From Agrypnus murinus (Eukaryota > Arthropoda > Insecta > Coleoptera > Elateridae), in contig OV816028.1 in NCBI GenBank assembly GCA_929113105.1, forward strand, positions 81,820,138 through 81,884,137: 64,000 nucleotides of DNA, in the 5' to 3' direction. This document shows, one piece after another, positions 1 through 12,179 of this stretch. Each line of letters starts with the position of its first letter. The first letter of the stretch is position 1. The position numbers and the translations under genes were made by a program. A model generated the notes under the pieces. It saw nothing but the letters and a program-made list of their open reading frames with translations. It did no database searches and was not told the DNA's origin.

Positions 1-983
1 ATTCATCCGGATCGGCAAATGCCACGTTCGCTAGTAACAAAAACTTTGCAAAGGTATACCACAAGTGGCACAGTCGGTAATTTACCAAGAAATGGACGTC
101 CAAAAACTTCTACAAAAAAACGATGTAGCTGAAAATATCGCAATATCTTTAGAGGAAAATCCTCATTTGTCTACTGCTGAACTCGCCAATATACAGATAC
201 ACGCAATAAGCCGTCGTTCAGTAGGAAGAATATTAAAACGAGAAAAATATCATCCCTACAAAATTCGCCTTGTTCAAGAACTCTCCGACGACGATTTCGA
301 CAGGCGGTTAGAATTTTATGAAACGATGATGGATATTTGCAACCGTGATAATAACTTTGCAAGAAATATGGTGTTTTCAGACGAGTATACGTTTTGTTTG
401 GACGGTACAGTAAATCGACATAACTGCCGCTACTGGTCGCTAACTAACCCTCACTGGATACAAGGGGCTCATACGCAACATCCTCAAAAATTGAACGTTT
501 GGGTCGGTATTTACAGCAGAATTGTAGGGCCTTTATTTCTTTTTAGAAGAAACTTTAAACGGGGATAGATATTTAGGGCTTTTAGATACGCAAGCTATTC
601 TTACGCTGGAGGAAAATGGACAACTGCCAAATAATATCTGGTTTCAGCAGGACGGGGCACCACCCCATTTCGCTCGCATTGTTCGAGATCGCTTAGATAG
701 GAAATTTTATCGTAGGTGGATTGGAAGAAGATGGACCATTGAATGGCCTGCGCGATCCCCCGATCTTACTCCACTGGACTATTTTCTATGGGGTTATTTG
801 AAGTCCAAAGTTTATCTTAATCGACCAAACAGTTTGCAAGAACTAGCTGAAAGAATAACCGAAGAGAGCCAAAGAATTCCACCAGAAGTAATAATTAATG
901 TTACAAGGGAGTTTACAAAGGGAGTTTTACTAGCCTTTTGTCAAGAAGTAAATGGAGCTCAGTTTGAACATTTACTACATTAA
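1..983 (+). pseudogene. DD41D Tc1/mariner-type transposase, frameshifted relic
   Basis: Decayed DDE transposase, cut off at the left by the window edge. The N-terminal helix-turn-helix region is readable in frame 1 up to about 115 (motif NLPRNGRPKTS). The middle is in frame 2 to 565 (FSDEYTF carries the first catalytic Asp). The C-terminal part is in frame 3 from about 549 to 982 (WFQQDGAPPHF, then SPDLTPLDYFLWG). Two indels, one in the A-run near 110-120 and one near 540-550, break the reading frame. I count 41 residues between the second and third catalytic Asp, the DD41D spacing of the rosa/VS branch of the IS630-Tc1-mariner group. The family assignment rests on motif recognition and spacing. 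The copy is certainly inactive. Confidence 0.88.
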
Positions 984-3384
984 GTTTATTTTCCCTTTAC
1001 AAAGTACTCCTGTTTTATTTTCCCGTTTTGTATTAATTTAATTTTGATTACTAATGTGATTGTTACGTTTGTTTCATAGACTACTAGATTTCATTAGTTT
1101 TTGCCTCAAAAGTACTTTTATTGTAAAAATCTTGGTTGACTACTACTATTCAAAATTAAAATAATATACAGGGTGTTCTATTACAAATTTTAAAATCGGC
1201 ATTACTTACGGGTAAACCGAAAACTCAAAATTGTCAAAAACATTCAATGCAAATACACAATTTACTGTAATATCTGCCTACCAAATTTCATTCCGATATC
1301 TCTAAAAACTCCAGAGATATTTACTTGGTTCCATACTTTTGCCCACCTCTGTATGTACAATATTTTATTTTTATATTGATGATATACTAGCTATATCGCA
1401 AGAATTATAAAATTATAACCGTTGAAATCATCTTTTAAACAATAATCATACGTAGAAGTGCTAGAAGGGTGTAACTACACATTTATATTTAAGAATTATT
1501 ACAGATTCAAAAAGCTGAATTTGTTTCACTGTACATGGCGGATGAATTGTGGCATTTTAGGCTGTAGACGCTTGTTGAATTGTGGAAGAAAGAAGTTAAG
1601 CAAAGCCTATACATAGGTACCCGGAAGGGGGGCAAAGAGGGGCAATTGTCCCCTCCCCTGGAAGTTGAACAATTTGAATTTTATTGAAAATATTGTATAG
1701 TATGCCGTTCATTCTAGGCTTGCCCCTCCCCCTAGACAAATTTCTGCTGGCGTCTATGGGCCTATACTTAAGGATTGTACAGAAAATGACTAAACTGCTT
1801 TCCAAACTGCGAAAGCTTTAAATGACGAAATGATGAAACAATTTTCTGAATTATGAATGAATTATTGAACATATAATTAATACTATAGGAAGAAAAACAA
1901 ACAGTAAGAAAAATTTTGCTCAGGTTACACTTCCTATTCGAGAAGTCTGTAAGGTGGCCCACTCACCCTGTCCATTCCCACAAGCCGCCTGTGACCTGTG
2001 GCACTGTATAGTTCAGTCTGAACAAGCCTTTTAAATTTTTGTAAAAATTGTTTTAAATATCAATAACAGATATACATCCATTAAAGTGTAATTATGTACC
2101 CATAACCTGTTATTAAATGAAGGTTTCTGTTTTTTGATGTACAATTCTTAGAAAAGGTACCTATTAAGAAGATGATCGTACATAATTTAGAATTATTAGA
2201 AGAATAGATTGTTATTATTTAAAAACGCCTTTAAAACTCGGTTGTTTCGCTTTCAATGCCAATAAAATAAATCTGCACATAAATTAATCGACAATAAAGT
2301 ATAATAATAATAATGAATATGCAAATAAAATACCTGATTTCATATTATCGTCTTGCATTTATAGTTTTAGAATGCGAATATAATGCGTAATAACTTATTA
2401 ATAAACAAATTATTAATTTTTGTAAATATTATATATTTGTCTCTCTATATTTTTAAATATATTCGTTCAGCAGTCCCACGAAAAGTTTTCTTCCGATTTT
2501 ACTAAAAGTGAAAGTGAAATCTTTACCTAACTAATATCAACTCTTATTATGACTAGGCTGTACCAAATTTAATTAATAAAACAAGTAGGCATTAATTCCG
2601 GAAATGACCACTTCTAAAATCAACCGGTTTTTTAATATTCTCTGATAACCGTCGTTATTATTTTGAAGGGAACAGTTTTATTCGTTTGTGTCTTATTGAA
2701 ATTCTTTATACTCTTTGTGTTTCATACTATGCATAAAATATGTACAAACTGCTTTAAAACGGAACGCTAGAATAATTTAACAATTTGGAGTCATTGTACA
2801 GAAAGACCATTTATTTCTGCTAGGAGCTGGGAGTATAGTATACGCAATTTTTTAACAATTAAAGTTTATTTATAAAAAAGCAACTGTTCGCTGACAGATG
2901 GTAAGCTAACATACAAAATTACAAGTGCACTTTCCACGATCAGTTTTGAGTATTTTAGGCTATTAAAGTTCTATAAGCTCACGAAGAGAAATTTTGTTCA
3001 TGATTATATAAATGAAGATTAGAAATTTCCAGAATAAATGCAGTATAGTGAGTGCAGTTACACATAGCAAAACATTAAATGAATTCGCATCCTCCAAGGT
3101 TTCACGTGTATAGGTTTAAAAGTGTACACATAATCATTTTAACGAAAGTTTTAAATTTCAGAGGTTTCAGAATTCGGGATTTTCATAGTTACAAAGTTCG
3201 ATTATTTCAATTTATAAATACGTAGTACAAGTTTTATATTTATATAGTTTCAGAGCTCCAGTATTATCAGCCTTTATCGTTTCATGCTGCGGTGACAATA
3301 TCAGTAAAAGTAAAACAATATCAACAATATCGAAAAAGAGAGATAACAGCGGGGTTCAAAAATTTAGGCTATTGAATACACAAA
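984..3384. other. No gene seen; AT-rich with repeat scraps
   Basis: No credible coding region on either strand. 1165-1333 looks like a dispersed insect repeat tail: it opens with cagggtgttcta and closes with tttgcccacctctgta. 1615-1760 is an island of C-rich and G-rich runs (cccctcccct, gcccctccccct) in AT-rich DNA, resembling a decayed dispersed repeat. 3150-3300 is built of loosely repeated words such as tttcagag. The short ORFs here have no recognisable motif. Confidence 0.5.
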
Positions 3385-5142
3385 TAAAAGACGATAGATT
3401 TCCAGTCCCCTGTATAAGCGAAATCCATGATTCCTTAGGGTGTGCAATATACACTTTTTACATCTGGGTTATTTCAGGGTTATTATAAGGTCGAATTCGA
3501 GCCAGAAAGTAGACTCTATACTGCTTTTACAACACCACGTCGCCAATATCAGATGACCAGAACACCTATAGGGCTTAAAAGTGGTCCAGCACATTTTTCT
3601 AGAGCCATGTCTTTGCCAAGTCTTTGGCAATAGTTTAGCAAATCATAATCAAAATTTAACAAAAGTTTTTGAGAGGTTACGTAATGTCAATCTTAAATTA
3701 AATCCAAACTAATGTGAATTTCTAAAGAAAAATATTCGGTATTTAAGTCAAGTCATTTCAGCTGAGGGAGTTCTACCAGATCCAACAAAAATCGAATCTA
3801 TTCAACAGTATCCAATACCGAAAGATGCACAACAAACTAAACGTTTTGTTGCATTTCTAAATTACTACAGATGTTACAAGTTACATCAAAAATTTTGCCG
3901 AAATACCATTACCACTAAATGCTTTAACACATAAAAATGTTCCATTTCATTGGATTCATTCATGAACAAATGCATTCAAAAGATTAAAACAGTCTCTAAT
4001 TAATCTGCCTATACTTCAGTACCCGAATTTTGCGCCAGAAATTTGCTTTAAATTAAAAACAGATGTCAGTAGACATTCTTCATCGGATCGATTTTATATA
4101 ACAGAGATGATAGACCTGTAGCTTATGCTAGTAGAACTCTGAAACTCCATTAAGAACAGAGATACCCAAGTATCGATCAAGAACTTTTGACAATCGTATG
4201 ATCAGTTAAGCTTTTCAGGCCTTATTTATGCGGTCGAAAACTTACTATATTTACTGATTATAGATCATTACTATACTTATTTGGAATGACCAATCCTTCT
4301 AGTAGACTAACTAAATTTCCGACTTGCTTTAGAGGAATATAATTTTAATGTAGAAAACGTACCCGGAAAAGTAAACGTAGCAGCAGACGCTCTATCTAGA
4401 ATTCGTATTAGCACTGACGAATTAAAGGCGTTGAGTAGTTTTGTTTGCAACACCCTATATGTATTGACACGTGCATAACAACAAAAAACTAATGAAACAT
4501 CGAATTCAAATAATATTGATGAACAGACAGGCCACTCGGAAGTCAAAATTTAATAAAATGTAAAAAGATCGGGGAATTCTTATGAATTAAAATTTGTACA
4601 TCTCAAAGGTTATAATGAATTAGTTAGAAATAATAATTATGATATAAAATACTGAAGCTTCCTATGTGATAATAAAATAAAAGTCATTTACGGAAAGCAA
4701 AATTATCTCCTGGTTACCTTATTACCCTAATACTGTACATAGCTGTATACAGTACACCCCACATGAATTAGTTTTTGGTAAATTACCAAACCTTCCTTCA
4801 AATGTTTGTAGAAAAGTTGATCCAGTTTATAATTTTGACAATTATACAATTGAACTTAAGTATCGTTTACAGAAAGCTTAGGCAAGACGTAAAATCAAAT
4901 TTAATAGTATCAAAAACAAAAAGGGAAGCAAAGTATGCCATTCATGCTGCACCAATTAGTTATAAAATAGGAGAAAAGGTCTTATTAAGAAATGATTCAG
5001 GATTAAAAAACAGATCCTATACATAAAGGACCTTATGTTGTTATTGAACAAAATAATCCCAATGTTACAATTCAAGTAGATAATAAGTTAATAAAAGTAT
5101 ACAAAAATAGAGTTAAGAAAATACTAAAAACTATAATAGAAT
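3385..5142 (+). pseudogene. Ty3/gypsy pol relic (RT, RNase H, integrase C-terminus)
   Basis: Heavily mutated gypsy-type pol, readable only in pieces. 3385-3650 gives the central RT (YKVEFEPESRLYTAFTTP, then RTPIGLKSGPAHFSRAM). 3720-3850 gives the RT thumb and connection (PDPTKIESIQQYPIPKD). 4100-4440 gives RNase H (FRPYLCGRKLTIFTDY, then VNVAADALSRIRI). 4740-5142 gives the end of integrase (TPHELVFGKLPNLPSN and YKIGEKVLLRNDSG) and finishes at a stop codon. Gag, protease, the RT active-site region and most of integrase are absent or unreadable. A purine tract (ggaggaaaac) follows the last codon, and tgtggtgac at about 5199 could open an LTR remnant; no second LTR was found. It is much older than the gypsy copy at 33-39 kb. 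Confidence 0.85.
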
Positions 5143-5349
5143 AAGGAGGAAAACAAAAAAAAGAGAATAAACAAATTTTTTCTCTCTCAGCAGGTAGTGT
5201 GGTGACTTAAATAAAGTCAAACCATCAAATTACAAAACAACCACAATAAATTAATTTATTAAGTAAAAATAAGTAAGTCAAAAAGACGAAATTTATTATA
5301 AAGCAAATTGAAAGATCAAGAATATCAATTGTGCTGTACTTGTTACTTT

Positions 5350-5860
5350 GTCTGTTCAACAAGACAAAATACGCTCTTTTTTTCAACAGTAAGAAGTAAG
5401 CAATTTACTTTTTTCTACGTGAAAATAAGCTTAAAATGCTTGTGCGCAATGTGTTTAATATTGTCGCTTTATTGTAGAACTACCATTTGCGATCAATCGC
5501 GGTCAATGTTTGCGGCAGCCCAAGTTACGCGTTTCTCTTTGTGAGCATCGGAAAGCAAGGGTTTGATGCGTCTTGGTCAAGATTTTACGTTGGTTTCGGG
5601 CAAACATTGCCTAATCGTGTTTATACTGACCACGATTCGTTTTTTAATAATAATTTTGGTCCTTTTGAGTGAACACACAGAAAGACAGCTTCAAACCGCT
5701 TATAATACACCGCGCTCATTGTAAGAACTGACCGCTGTCAAACGCCATACTGAACTAAATTGGTGATAGCCTTTGGGTAGTGTACTCATGCACCGAAAGA
5801 TGGAGCAATATAGCTTTTTTTTTCGTAGGAAAGTACTGTATTTTGTCTTGTTGAACAGAC
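5350..5860. mobile_element. 511-bp element with 23-bp perfect terminal inverted repeats
   Basis: The sequence gtctgttcaacaagacaaa at 5350 returns in reverse complement up to 5860. I match 23 bases without mismatch at the two ends (5350-5372 and 5838-5860). Inside there is no convincing coding region. Size and structure fit a MITE-like non-autonomous DNA transposon. I found no clear target duplication, so the superfamily is open. It sits just downstream of the gypsy relic, possibly in its LTR remnant. Confidence 0.7.
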
Positions 5861-6479
5861 GTATGATGCGTTGAACTTTGAAATTGTTAAATCATACATT
5901 TTTGTAATATGTAGTTAAAACAATAAAAGCTTGTTAATATAATATATAAAAAAATGTACACCATTGGGTATTAAACAAAAAATACATAGAAATAAAGTTT
6001 ATTAAGTTCATGTAGTTCGTTTTATTTAAACCCATCCAATCCAGAAAGAGTTATTACAATGCATTTAAGCTTAGAAATCGATGCAGAGTTCAGAATCTAT
6101 GAGTGAAGTTTCATAGCTTCACAGTTTCAGCATTTTAAAACTATAACATTAGGTTTTAGAATATCACAATTTCAGATTTGTAAAATTCTAAAATGTCTAG
6201 TCTATCTATCTAGTAATTAAGCAATATTTTCAGTTGACACTCAAATACAAGACTAAAACTTCATATCAACACTATACTTTGGTAAGATATCTGAACAAAT
6301 TGCAACTATAATACGAAAAACCAAACCAACAAAATAACCTATAAAACTAACACCAATACTTTTTCATTTTTATTCAATACTGAAGCCAGACACAAGATAT
6401 CATGAAATCCAGAAATTTACCGTTTGAATTGCTCTTCTTGTAACTCGGTTAATATTGCACAATCTTTTAGAAATTTCGA
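5861..6479. other. No gene seen
   Basis: AT-rich spacer. 6080-6200 again carries loosely repeated words (tttcagat, cacagtttcag) like those at 3150-3300 and 18540-18720. No motif or structure I can name. Confidence 0.4.
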
Positions 6480-6700
6480 AATAAGATACAAATAACAAGT
6501 ACGCTCTTATAGAAATAAACATTCAGAAAAATCTAATTTTGCCAAACACCTTTTGGAACAGAACCACCTAATGTCACCACAAAATAACATCAAATTCTTA
6601 CATTTTTGCAAAAACAAACATAAATTACACATTTTGGAAGCTTTTGAACTATACAAAAATGAACGCACAGTACCTTTTAATGAATGAACAAATTAAGTGC
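6480..6700 (+). pseudogene. Penelope-like element, C-terminal endonuclease fragment
   Basis: A plus-strand reading shows FAKHLLEQNHLMSPQNNIKF followed by ILEAFELYKNERTVPFNE, then stops. This is the C-terminal part of the GIY-YIG-type endonuclease region of Penelope-like retroelements (AKHLLExNH ... LExxEIYK). The same stretch occurs on the minus strand at 59.96-60.18 kb with near-identical residues, so both are relics of one family. Only about 60 codons survive here. Function is lost. Confidence 0.7.
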
Positions 6701-6899
6701 TTAAGTGTTAGATATTTAGTCGTTGTATGTATTGTATCTAGTTACCTATTTTCTATATTTATCCTTAGCAACGTATTTGTTTATCAATCTTATCTAGCTT
6801 TTATAATGACATTTAATGTTGAAACAATTGTCAGGTTAAGAATTTAATAAAACTTGGGAAACTTTTAATTTATCTTTTTATTTTTATTATTTTCATGAT

Positions 6900-7445
6900 T
6901 AAGGAGTTAAGTAAGGCTAGAGTACAGTAAACTCTATTTTTAACATCTTCTTTTATGCTTCCATCTGATGTTAATGGCGTTGCTAGATAAATTCCTTTAC
7001 TACTTTGAGTTCATGGGTTCCTATTTTCACTTTTTTTTTGATCATTTCCCCTTTTCCTCTTCCTATATATATACATTATTTGGATTTTTTTCTTCTTTGA
7101 CTTCTAGACCAACTAGTTTTTCTTCATGCTCTAGCTTTAAGTAGCTCTCTTTAAGTGATGTAATGTTTCTATAACTAGTGTGATGTCATCTGCGTATACC
7201 AGTAGTTGTGTTTGTCTTCTTATTATGTTCGCGGTGATGTCAGTTTTATGGATAGCAGTAAGTCTGAACTAAGTTGAAAATTAGGTTCAAAACCGCATCT
7301 CATTGTCTTATTCCAGTCTTAATATTAAAAAAGCGTCTAGTATTACTTCCAATCTGTACTACTGCAAATAATCATTGCTATGAGTTTAATGGGGATTTGT
7401 ATTTCTTTTAATTTTTCTATGATCACACTTCTTTTATTATCTCGT
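6900..7445 (-). pseudogene. Non-LTR retrotransposon reverse transcriptase relic
   Basis: Minus-strand translation around 7170-7230 gives TQLLVYADDITLVIET, with the YADD box of reverse transcriptase palm motif C. About 100 residues earlier (7280-7400) the reading NIKTGIRQ.DAVLNLIFN matches the preceding RT motif (TGLRQGDALSPLLFN in active elements). Frameshifts and stops interrupt it. It fits an RTE- or Jockey-like non-LTR element, but the piece is too short to choose between them. It stops next to the hAT insertion at 7452. Confidence 0.7.
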
Positions 7446-7451
7446 GTATAT

Positions 7452-8922
7452 CAGCGGTTCCCAACCTTTTTCGTTCGCGGACCACCAAACGACGTAGCAT
7501 TTGCTTGCGGACCAGTAAGACATTTCGCAAAATAAATCTTATGATAATAAATTTACTTTTACACTGTACAAGAACAGTCTAAAATAAATTAGTATCCATT
7601 CTTTATAATAACAAAAGTCGGTTTTCGTACCTCATCCGCTTCCCGCATATACCAAACCGCGAACGGCCAAAACGGGACCCGGCCCGAACTCAGCAGTACC
7701 GAGATGCTGGAGTTTTTCTCTTTTTGCCAAACGAACGTCGAGAAACGATCGTAGCACAGAGTGCGGCGCCAAAGACCATAACCCTTTTCTAGACAAATAG
7801 GTCGTTCCATCGTTTAAAACCAGAACAAGATATCTCGACAGGGAGAGGAGATATAACCGAACGCCGGCGAGTGAGTTTCGGAAGCTGCGGTCAAAAACAG
7901 TTGGGGCTCAAAAAACCCAGGAGGCAATCATATAAGACCTACAGAAGTATTTTCAACTGGGGGTGGTGATATTACTTTAGCACGATTCGCGGGCGAAAAG
8001 CAAATGAAGAATTTCGAGTTTTTCGGCTGTAACTTTTTTCTTAAGGTTTTGCACGGCATTTTAAGGGGAAACATTTTGAGAATGTCCGTCGTTTGACGCC
8101 AAAATAGTCGTTTTAGCTTGTATAGTTTCTGAGATACCGCCTCTCGAAAACGGGCAAAGCTCCCTAGAGCAGAGATAATGAAAAACCAATACATGTACCG
8201 ATCGTAGCAGGCCGCGTGACATCGAATGCCGCCAACACATGTTCGATCGCTCCCAAAAACCCTATGTCGCACCCAGCCCCCGTAAGTGTTGGCAAAAAAG
8301 ACTTTTTAGGTAGAAATGATTGAGGTACTGCGCTGGCAAAAATTCCGCATTTCTTCTACAGATTTTCACTCCGGCCTACCGTAAGGCGGGGGCAGTTTTT
8401 TGCCGCCTCCCCCTAAACGGTTTACCGCAGATAGTCGAGACTTCAAATATGAGACGAGAACTACCCAACGCATCAACACACAAAAACTGTCCGGATCGAA
8501 GCAAGTTTTGCGGCCCCTCGAAACCGCGGAACCCGGATTTTGATCGTTCGTGTTAATCTGGGACACAAGACAAAAAGATTCTTTCGGTTTTCGGTATGCC
8601 TAGACCCATGTGCGCCAAACCAGCTTAAAATTCTAAAATGGGAGATCCTCCTTATTACCTATTACTGGATATTATCTCATCACATAGGTACGGAACCGAC
8701 GCGTTATATATCACGTATGTACATATGTATATAGCGCCGGTTTCGTATACGAGTAAATGTTTACTCTTCGTCAACTATTTGACCCTATGTTAGCTCCAGG
8801 ATAACACGAATTAAAAAAAACTCTTTCAGTACAATTTTGAAAATACTGTTATTTCTCGGCGGACCGGCAAGAGTTTCTGACGGACCGGCAATGGTTCGCG
8901 GACCGGCGGTTGTGAAACGCTG
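7452..8922. mobile_element. Non-autonomous hAT element, 1471 bp, with 8-bp target duplication
   Basis: The left end reads cagcggttcccaacc and the right end, in reverse complement, cagcgtttcacaacc, the CAGNGGTTC type of hAT terminus. The 8 bases outside each end are identical: gtgtatat at 7444-7451 and again at 8923-8930. That is the target-site duplication length of hAT elements. The interior is strikingly GC-richer than its surroundings (about 7600-8620) and repeats gcggaccggc words near the right end. No hAT transposase domain is visible, so it must have been mobilised in trans. The undamaged duplication suggests a fairly young insertion. Confidence 0.92.
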
Positions 8923-8930
8923 GTGTATAT

Positions 8931-10690
8931 TATACTAAAATTACAATTAAATTCAATAAATTAATAATTGATTAAATAAATGTCAAAAATACACTAGAGT
9001 TTATTATTTCTAGCCTAGTTTAGTGAAACTCCATACACACAAGATAAATAAAAGAATTCATGAAAAATTTCATAAGTTTATTTTAATCCACCTGACAATT
9101 GTTTGGACAGCCAAGCTGTTATTATTAAAAGTAACGGATAATCTACATATATCGGAAGAAATGAATCAAAAAAGTCGTTTTTGAACATAATTTCAAAAGC
9201 GATTTTGGTTTAAGCAAACATGCCAAACTGTGTCAATACGAATTGACACAGTTTTTATGCCCAAAATATTTTTGGGCATTGTTTGACTTTATGTATTGGC
9301 TGGTAACGTATTGTTGTGTTATATGCAGTTAAAAATTTTATATAGGTAATTTGGGTTGCCTATCTTTCAGGCGTTCATAAACTAATCCATGTTAAAAGGT
9401 TTATTTTATAGTTTCAAAAGTACGGTTGAAGCCAGCTAAATACAGGAGTTAAGATAAATACATCCTATTTGCGATATTTTCTTGTTAAAGTTACATTTCA
9501 TGCAAGGTTATTTAACGTTCCGATCTATTCATTACATAACCTCAAATTTTGAAAATAATTTTAAAAATGGGTTTCTTTAGTGGAATAATTTATTCATATT
9601 ATGTTAACATGCATAAAAAGTTTTATGTTTCAACAAAAGGATACTAGTTAAGTGTGTATATAACTTTATAATTGTAATTTTTAATACAACGACTGGTACG
9701 TTGAAATATTTTCTTAATCTTCCGTCAATAGCTCAGATTTGATAAAATGCACCTATAATTAAATAAAACGGGCTATTATGAGTAGATTTGCATATATAAA
9801 AGTTACTTGCCTTACTTAATTTTCAAGAATGGGTGATTTTCCTTTTTACGGTTCCTAGTGTTGGTTTGTCGAGCCACAGTTCTAATTTAATTTATGTAGG
9901 TTTATGAAGTTATTGTTGGAGTTTTGTTGGTTAACATCTTGGCTGTGTAAGCTGTATAAGGTTTTTGTAGTTCAATGTGTGTTTTTTTAGCCAATTCAAT
10001 TTAAAAATGTCCACAGACCTGTGCCGATAGTAAAATTTCATTTTTAGTTAATTTTGTATCTTAAGTATTTGTTTTCTGATGTCAAACTAATGGGAAAAGT
10101 TAAATAAACATATTGTGTACAGATTAACGGATAAAATTGGTATGTGGACTTATTTAAATGGACATTTATACAATTTTAGTCGACCGTGTGAATTTGGTTT
10201 GTTCGACTCAAATTGTAAGTTATTGTTGGGTTTTTTTAGATAGAAATGTTATATTGTTATTTTAAGGAAGTGTTGGGGTTTCTTTTTATGTAATCAAATG
10301 AAAAATTTAAAGAAATTTATATTTTATTGAAAAATGTTAAATGACAGTTCAATCCATGGATTACTTGATAGTATTATATTGTTTTTGTTTCTATATGTTT
10401 TTAATGTAAATTACAATGAGAAAAACAATCAGTAATCTCCAGAATGCAGTGAGAGGAGGTTGTGTTGTTTCTATGTTGATTAACCTTTAAAAACATGCAT
10501 TTTCATAATTTAAAAATAAAGGGAGGTTATGGATATAAAACAAAATAAGATTTCGTGCAAGAAGAAAATATATAACTTACGCTATCGTCATAATTTCAAG
10601 AAGAATATAAATTATAGAATCGATTTGGATGGCTTCATATCAGATCAAAAGTTTAATCTGATAAAAAAAATTTAAGATTTAATTTATTGC
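8931..10690. other. No gene seen; intron-like AT-rich DNA
   Basis: No coding region or transposon end recognised, apart from a pair of small hairpins at 9225-9279 listed separately. T-rich with many short ORF-free stretches, the look of a large intron or intergenic spacer. Confidence 0.4.
9225..9279. repeat. Two adjacent perfect hairpins
   Basis: AAACTGTGTCAAT at 9225-9237 pairs with its exact complement at 9242-9254. ATGCCCAAAA at 9257-9266 pairs with TTTTGGGCAT at 9270-9279. The two stem-loops are two bases apart with loops of 3-4 bases. No transposon end or gene is linked to them. Confidence 0.8.
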
Positions 10691-10697
10691 AATCAAG

Positions 10698-10797
10698 CAA
10701 TTTTACACTTCCACCAGTGAAGAGGTTGGCAGTGGTTATTAAAGCAGTCTGTTGTACCTGGGATCGGTTAAAGGATGTATCTAATGTGCGGAAAATC
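10698..10797 (+). CDS. Candidate coding exon, unknown gene (weak)
   Basis: An open stretch reads PPVKRLAVVIKAVCCTWDRL and on to KDVSNVRKI, then meets the good donor gtaagt at 10798. A possible acceptor (caatcaag) lies just upstream. The donor phase is 0, which fits the acceptor phase of the candidate exon at 11231. No family is recognised. It could equally be a chance open frame in an intron. A cross-species alignment showing synonymous-biased substitutions would settle it. Confidence 0.25.
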
Positions 10798-11230
10798 GTA
10801 AGTGATTTAAAATTCATTATACTGGCCAGTCAAAAATAATTTCGGACAAACATTTTATTAAAGAGATATCGAACTATTTTACATTGAAACTATTAAAGAA
10901 TATAACTGTATAATTAAAAAATTTTGAGAAAGGTTAACCTAATTTCATGAAAAAGAAAATTTACTAAATTGAGATAATTTTTTTTATAAAAAAAATATTT
11001 AATTTTTATTTGATTTTGGATTTGTAGATTAGATAAAATAAAAAAAATAGGTAGAAATCTCCAACAATAAAAAAAAGGCTAATTGGTAGTTAGTAGAGTA
11101 ATTAGTCTCTCTCCCATTATTTTTTTTGTTTTGTTTATTTATGATTAAATAAAATTGTGTTTATATTTATTTATAATTGTGGATTTTGTTTGTTGTTTAT
11201 TTTTTTCTTGTGTGGAAATAATTTGTTTAG

Positions 11231-11301
11231 CAGCTTGTTACAATTTTACCAGCCCAGGTGTCATCATTACAGGTGGACCCATTGATACAAAATTTGGCAA
11301 G
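11231..11301 (+). CDS. Candidate coding exon, unknown gene (weak)
   Basis: A 71-nt open segment between an acceptor (tttgtttag, preceded by a T-rich tract) and the strong donor gtaagg. In the phase fitting the previous candidate exon it reads LVTILPAQVSSLQVDPLIQ and ends in phase 2. Composition is less AT-rich than the flanks. No domain recognised. Transcript evidence would decide. Confidence 0.28.
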
Positions 11302-11509
11302 GTAAGGTTGATTTATTTCAGATAAAAGAGATATTTGTCGATTGCTTAACCGAGATTAAATCTGAGCTAGTGACAGGACAAAATTGTTATTTAAAAATTT
11401 GTTTTATTGAATTTCACCTCAATTATAATTGGTGCCCAGAACTTGGAATTTTCTTTTTATCAGTATATCAATGCAGTATGTAAATCAAAACTTTAAAAAA
11501 TATTTTTTT

Positions 11510-12179
11510 GTACTCATGACATTGAAATCACTCATTTTGCAATCGATAACAATGGTTGAAATCGCATTTCAACCTCTAGAGGTTGAAATTATCGTACTAC
11601 CGCGATTTTGAATTTCAAACTGTTCGACATTCAATTGCTGACAAGAGAAATGTCACTTTAATGTCATGTTTTGTCATATATATAATATCACAAGTGGTCT
11701 GATTTTTTCCGACAAAATTTGTCGTTTCAGATATGAGTAGCTTTGCAACGAAAATTACACGAGTCGACGCAGGAGACGAGTGTAATTTTCCAAAAGCAAA
11801 AGCTACGAATGTCTTAAACGATAAATTTTGCAAGAAAAAATTAGACCACGAGTTGTATTCGGCTTGACAATCCACCGAGCAAATTTTTATTTAGCGTGTG
11901 TAGTTAATATTAATTTAATTAAATTTGACATTTCATTTTGACAAGTGGTTTTTTCTTAGTGAAAAAACCACTAGTGGTTTTTTCACTATAAAACTAATTT
12001 CATTGGTCCCAATTTGAAAAATTCTGTAATTTGATTGGTTAAAAATTTTCGAGTTGTATTGTCACTTAAATGTAATAAGAAAAAATAATATATGGAACGC
12101 GTGGCTGATAAAATTTCAACGTCTCGAGTTACTCTGAACGTTGAAATTTTATTTCAACCACTTGTCCCATAATATACTA
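11510..12179. mobile_element. Hairpin element, copy A, with a second hairpin inside
   Basis: This segment matches the inverted segment 24337-24690 almost base for base at both ends (tactcatgacattgaaatc ... cccataatatact). Its end 12086-12179 folds on itself: gataaaatttcaacg pairs with cgttgaaattttat around a short loop. The copy at 24.3 kb lacks about 390 bases present here (roughly 11676-12062). That extra piece contains its own long imperfect hairpin (11694-11849, arms starting gtggtct and ending agaccac) and a smaller one at 11944-11990 (gtggttttttc). It is a non-coding foldback-like element carrying a nested insertion. Confidence 0.75.
11694..11849. repeat. Nested long hairpin inside hairpin element A
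   Basis: Arms of about 70 bases pair imperfectly: gtggtctgattttttc at the left, with gaaaaaattagaccac at the right; gaaaattacacgag pairs inward with gagtgtaattttc. The centre is a short GC-rich loop (gtcgacgcaggagac). Same plan as the hairpins at 24.7, 47.9, 49.5 and 55.0 kb: long AT-rich arms and a small GC-rich tip. Confidence 0.75.

Noticed and set aside
7589..8556. Several open frames inside the hAT element
   Set aside because: GC-rich non-coding DNA leaves frames open by chance; no domain or consistent frame.
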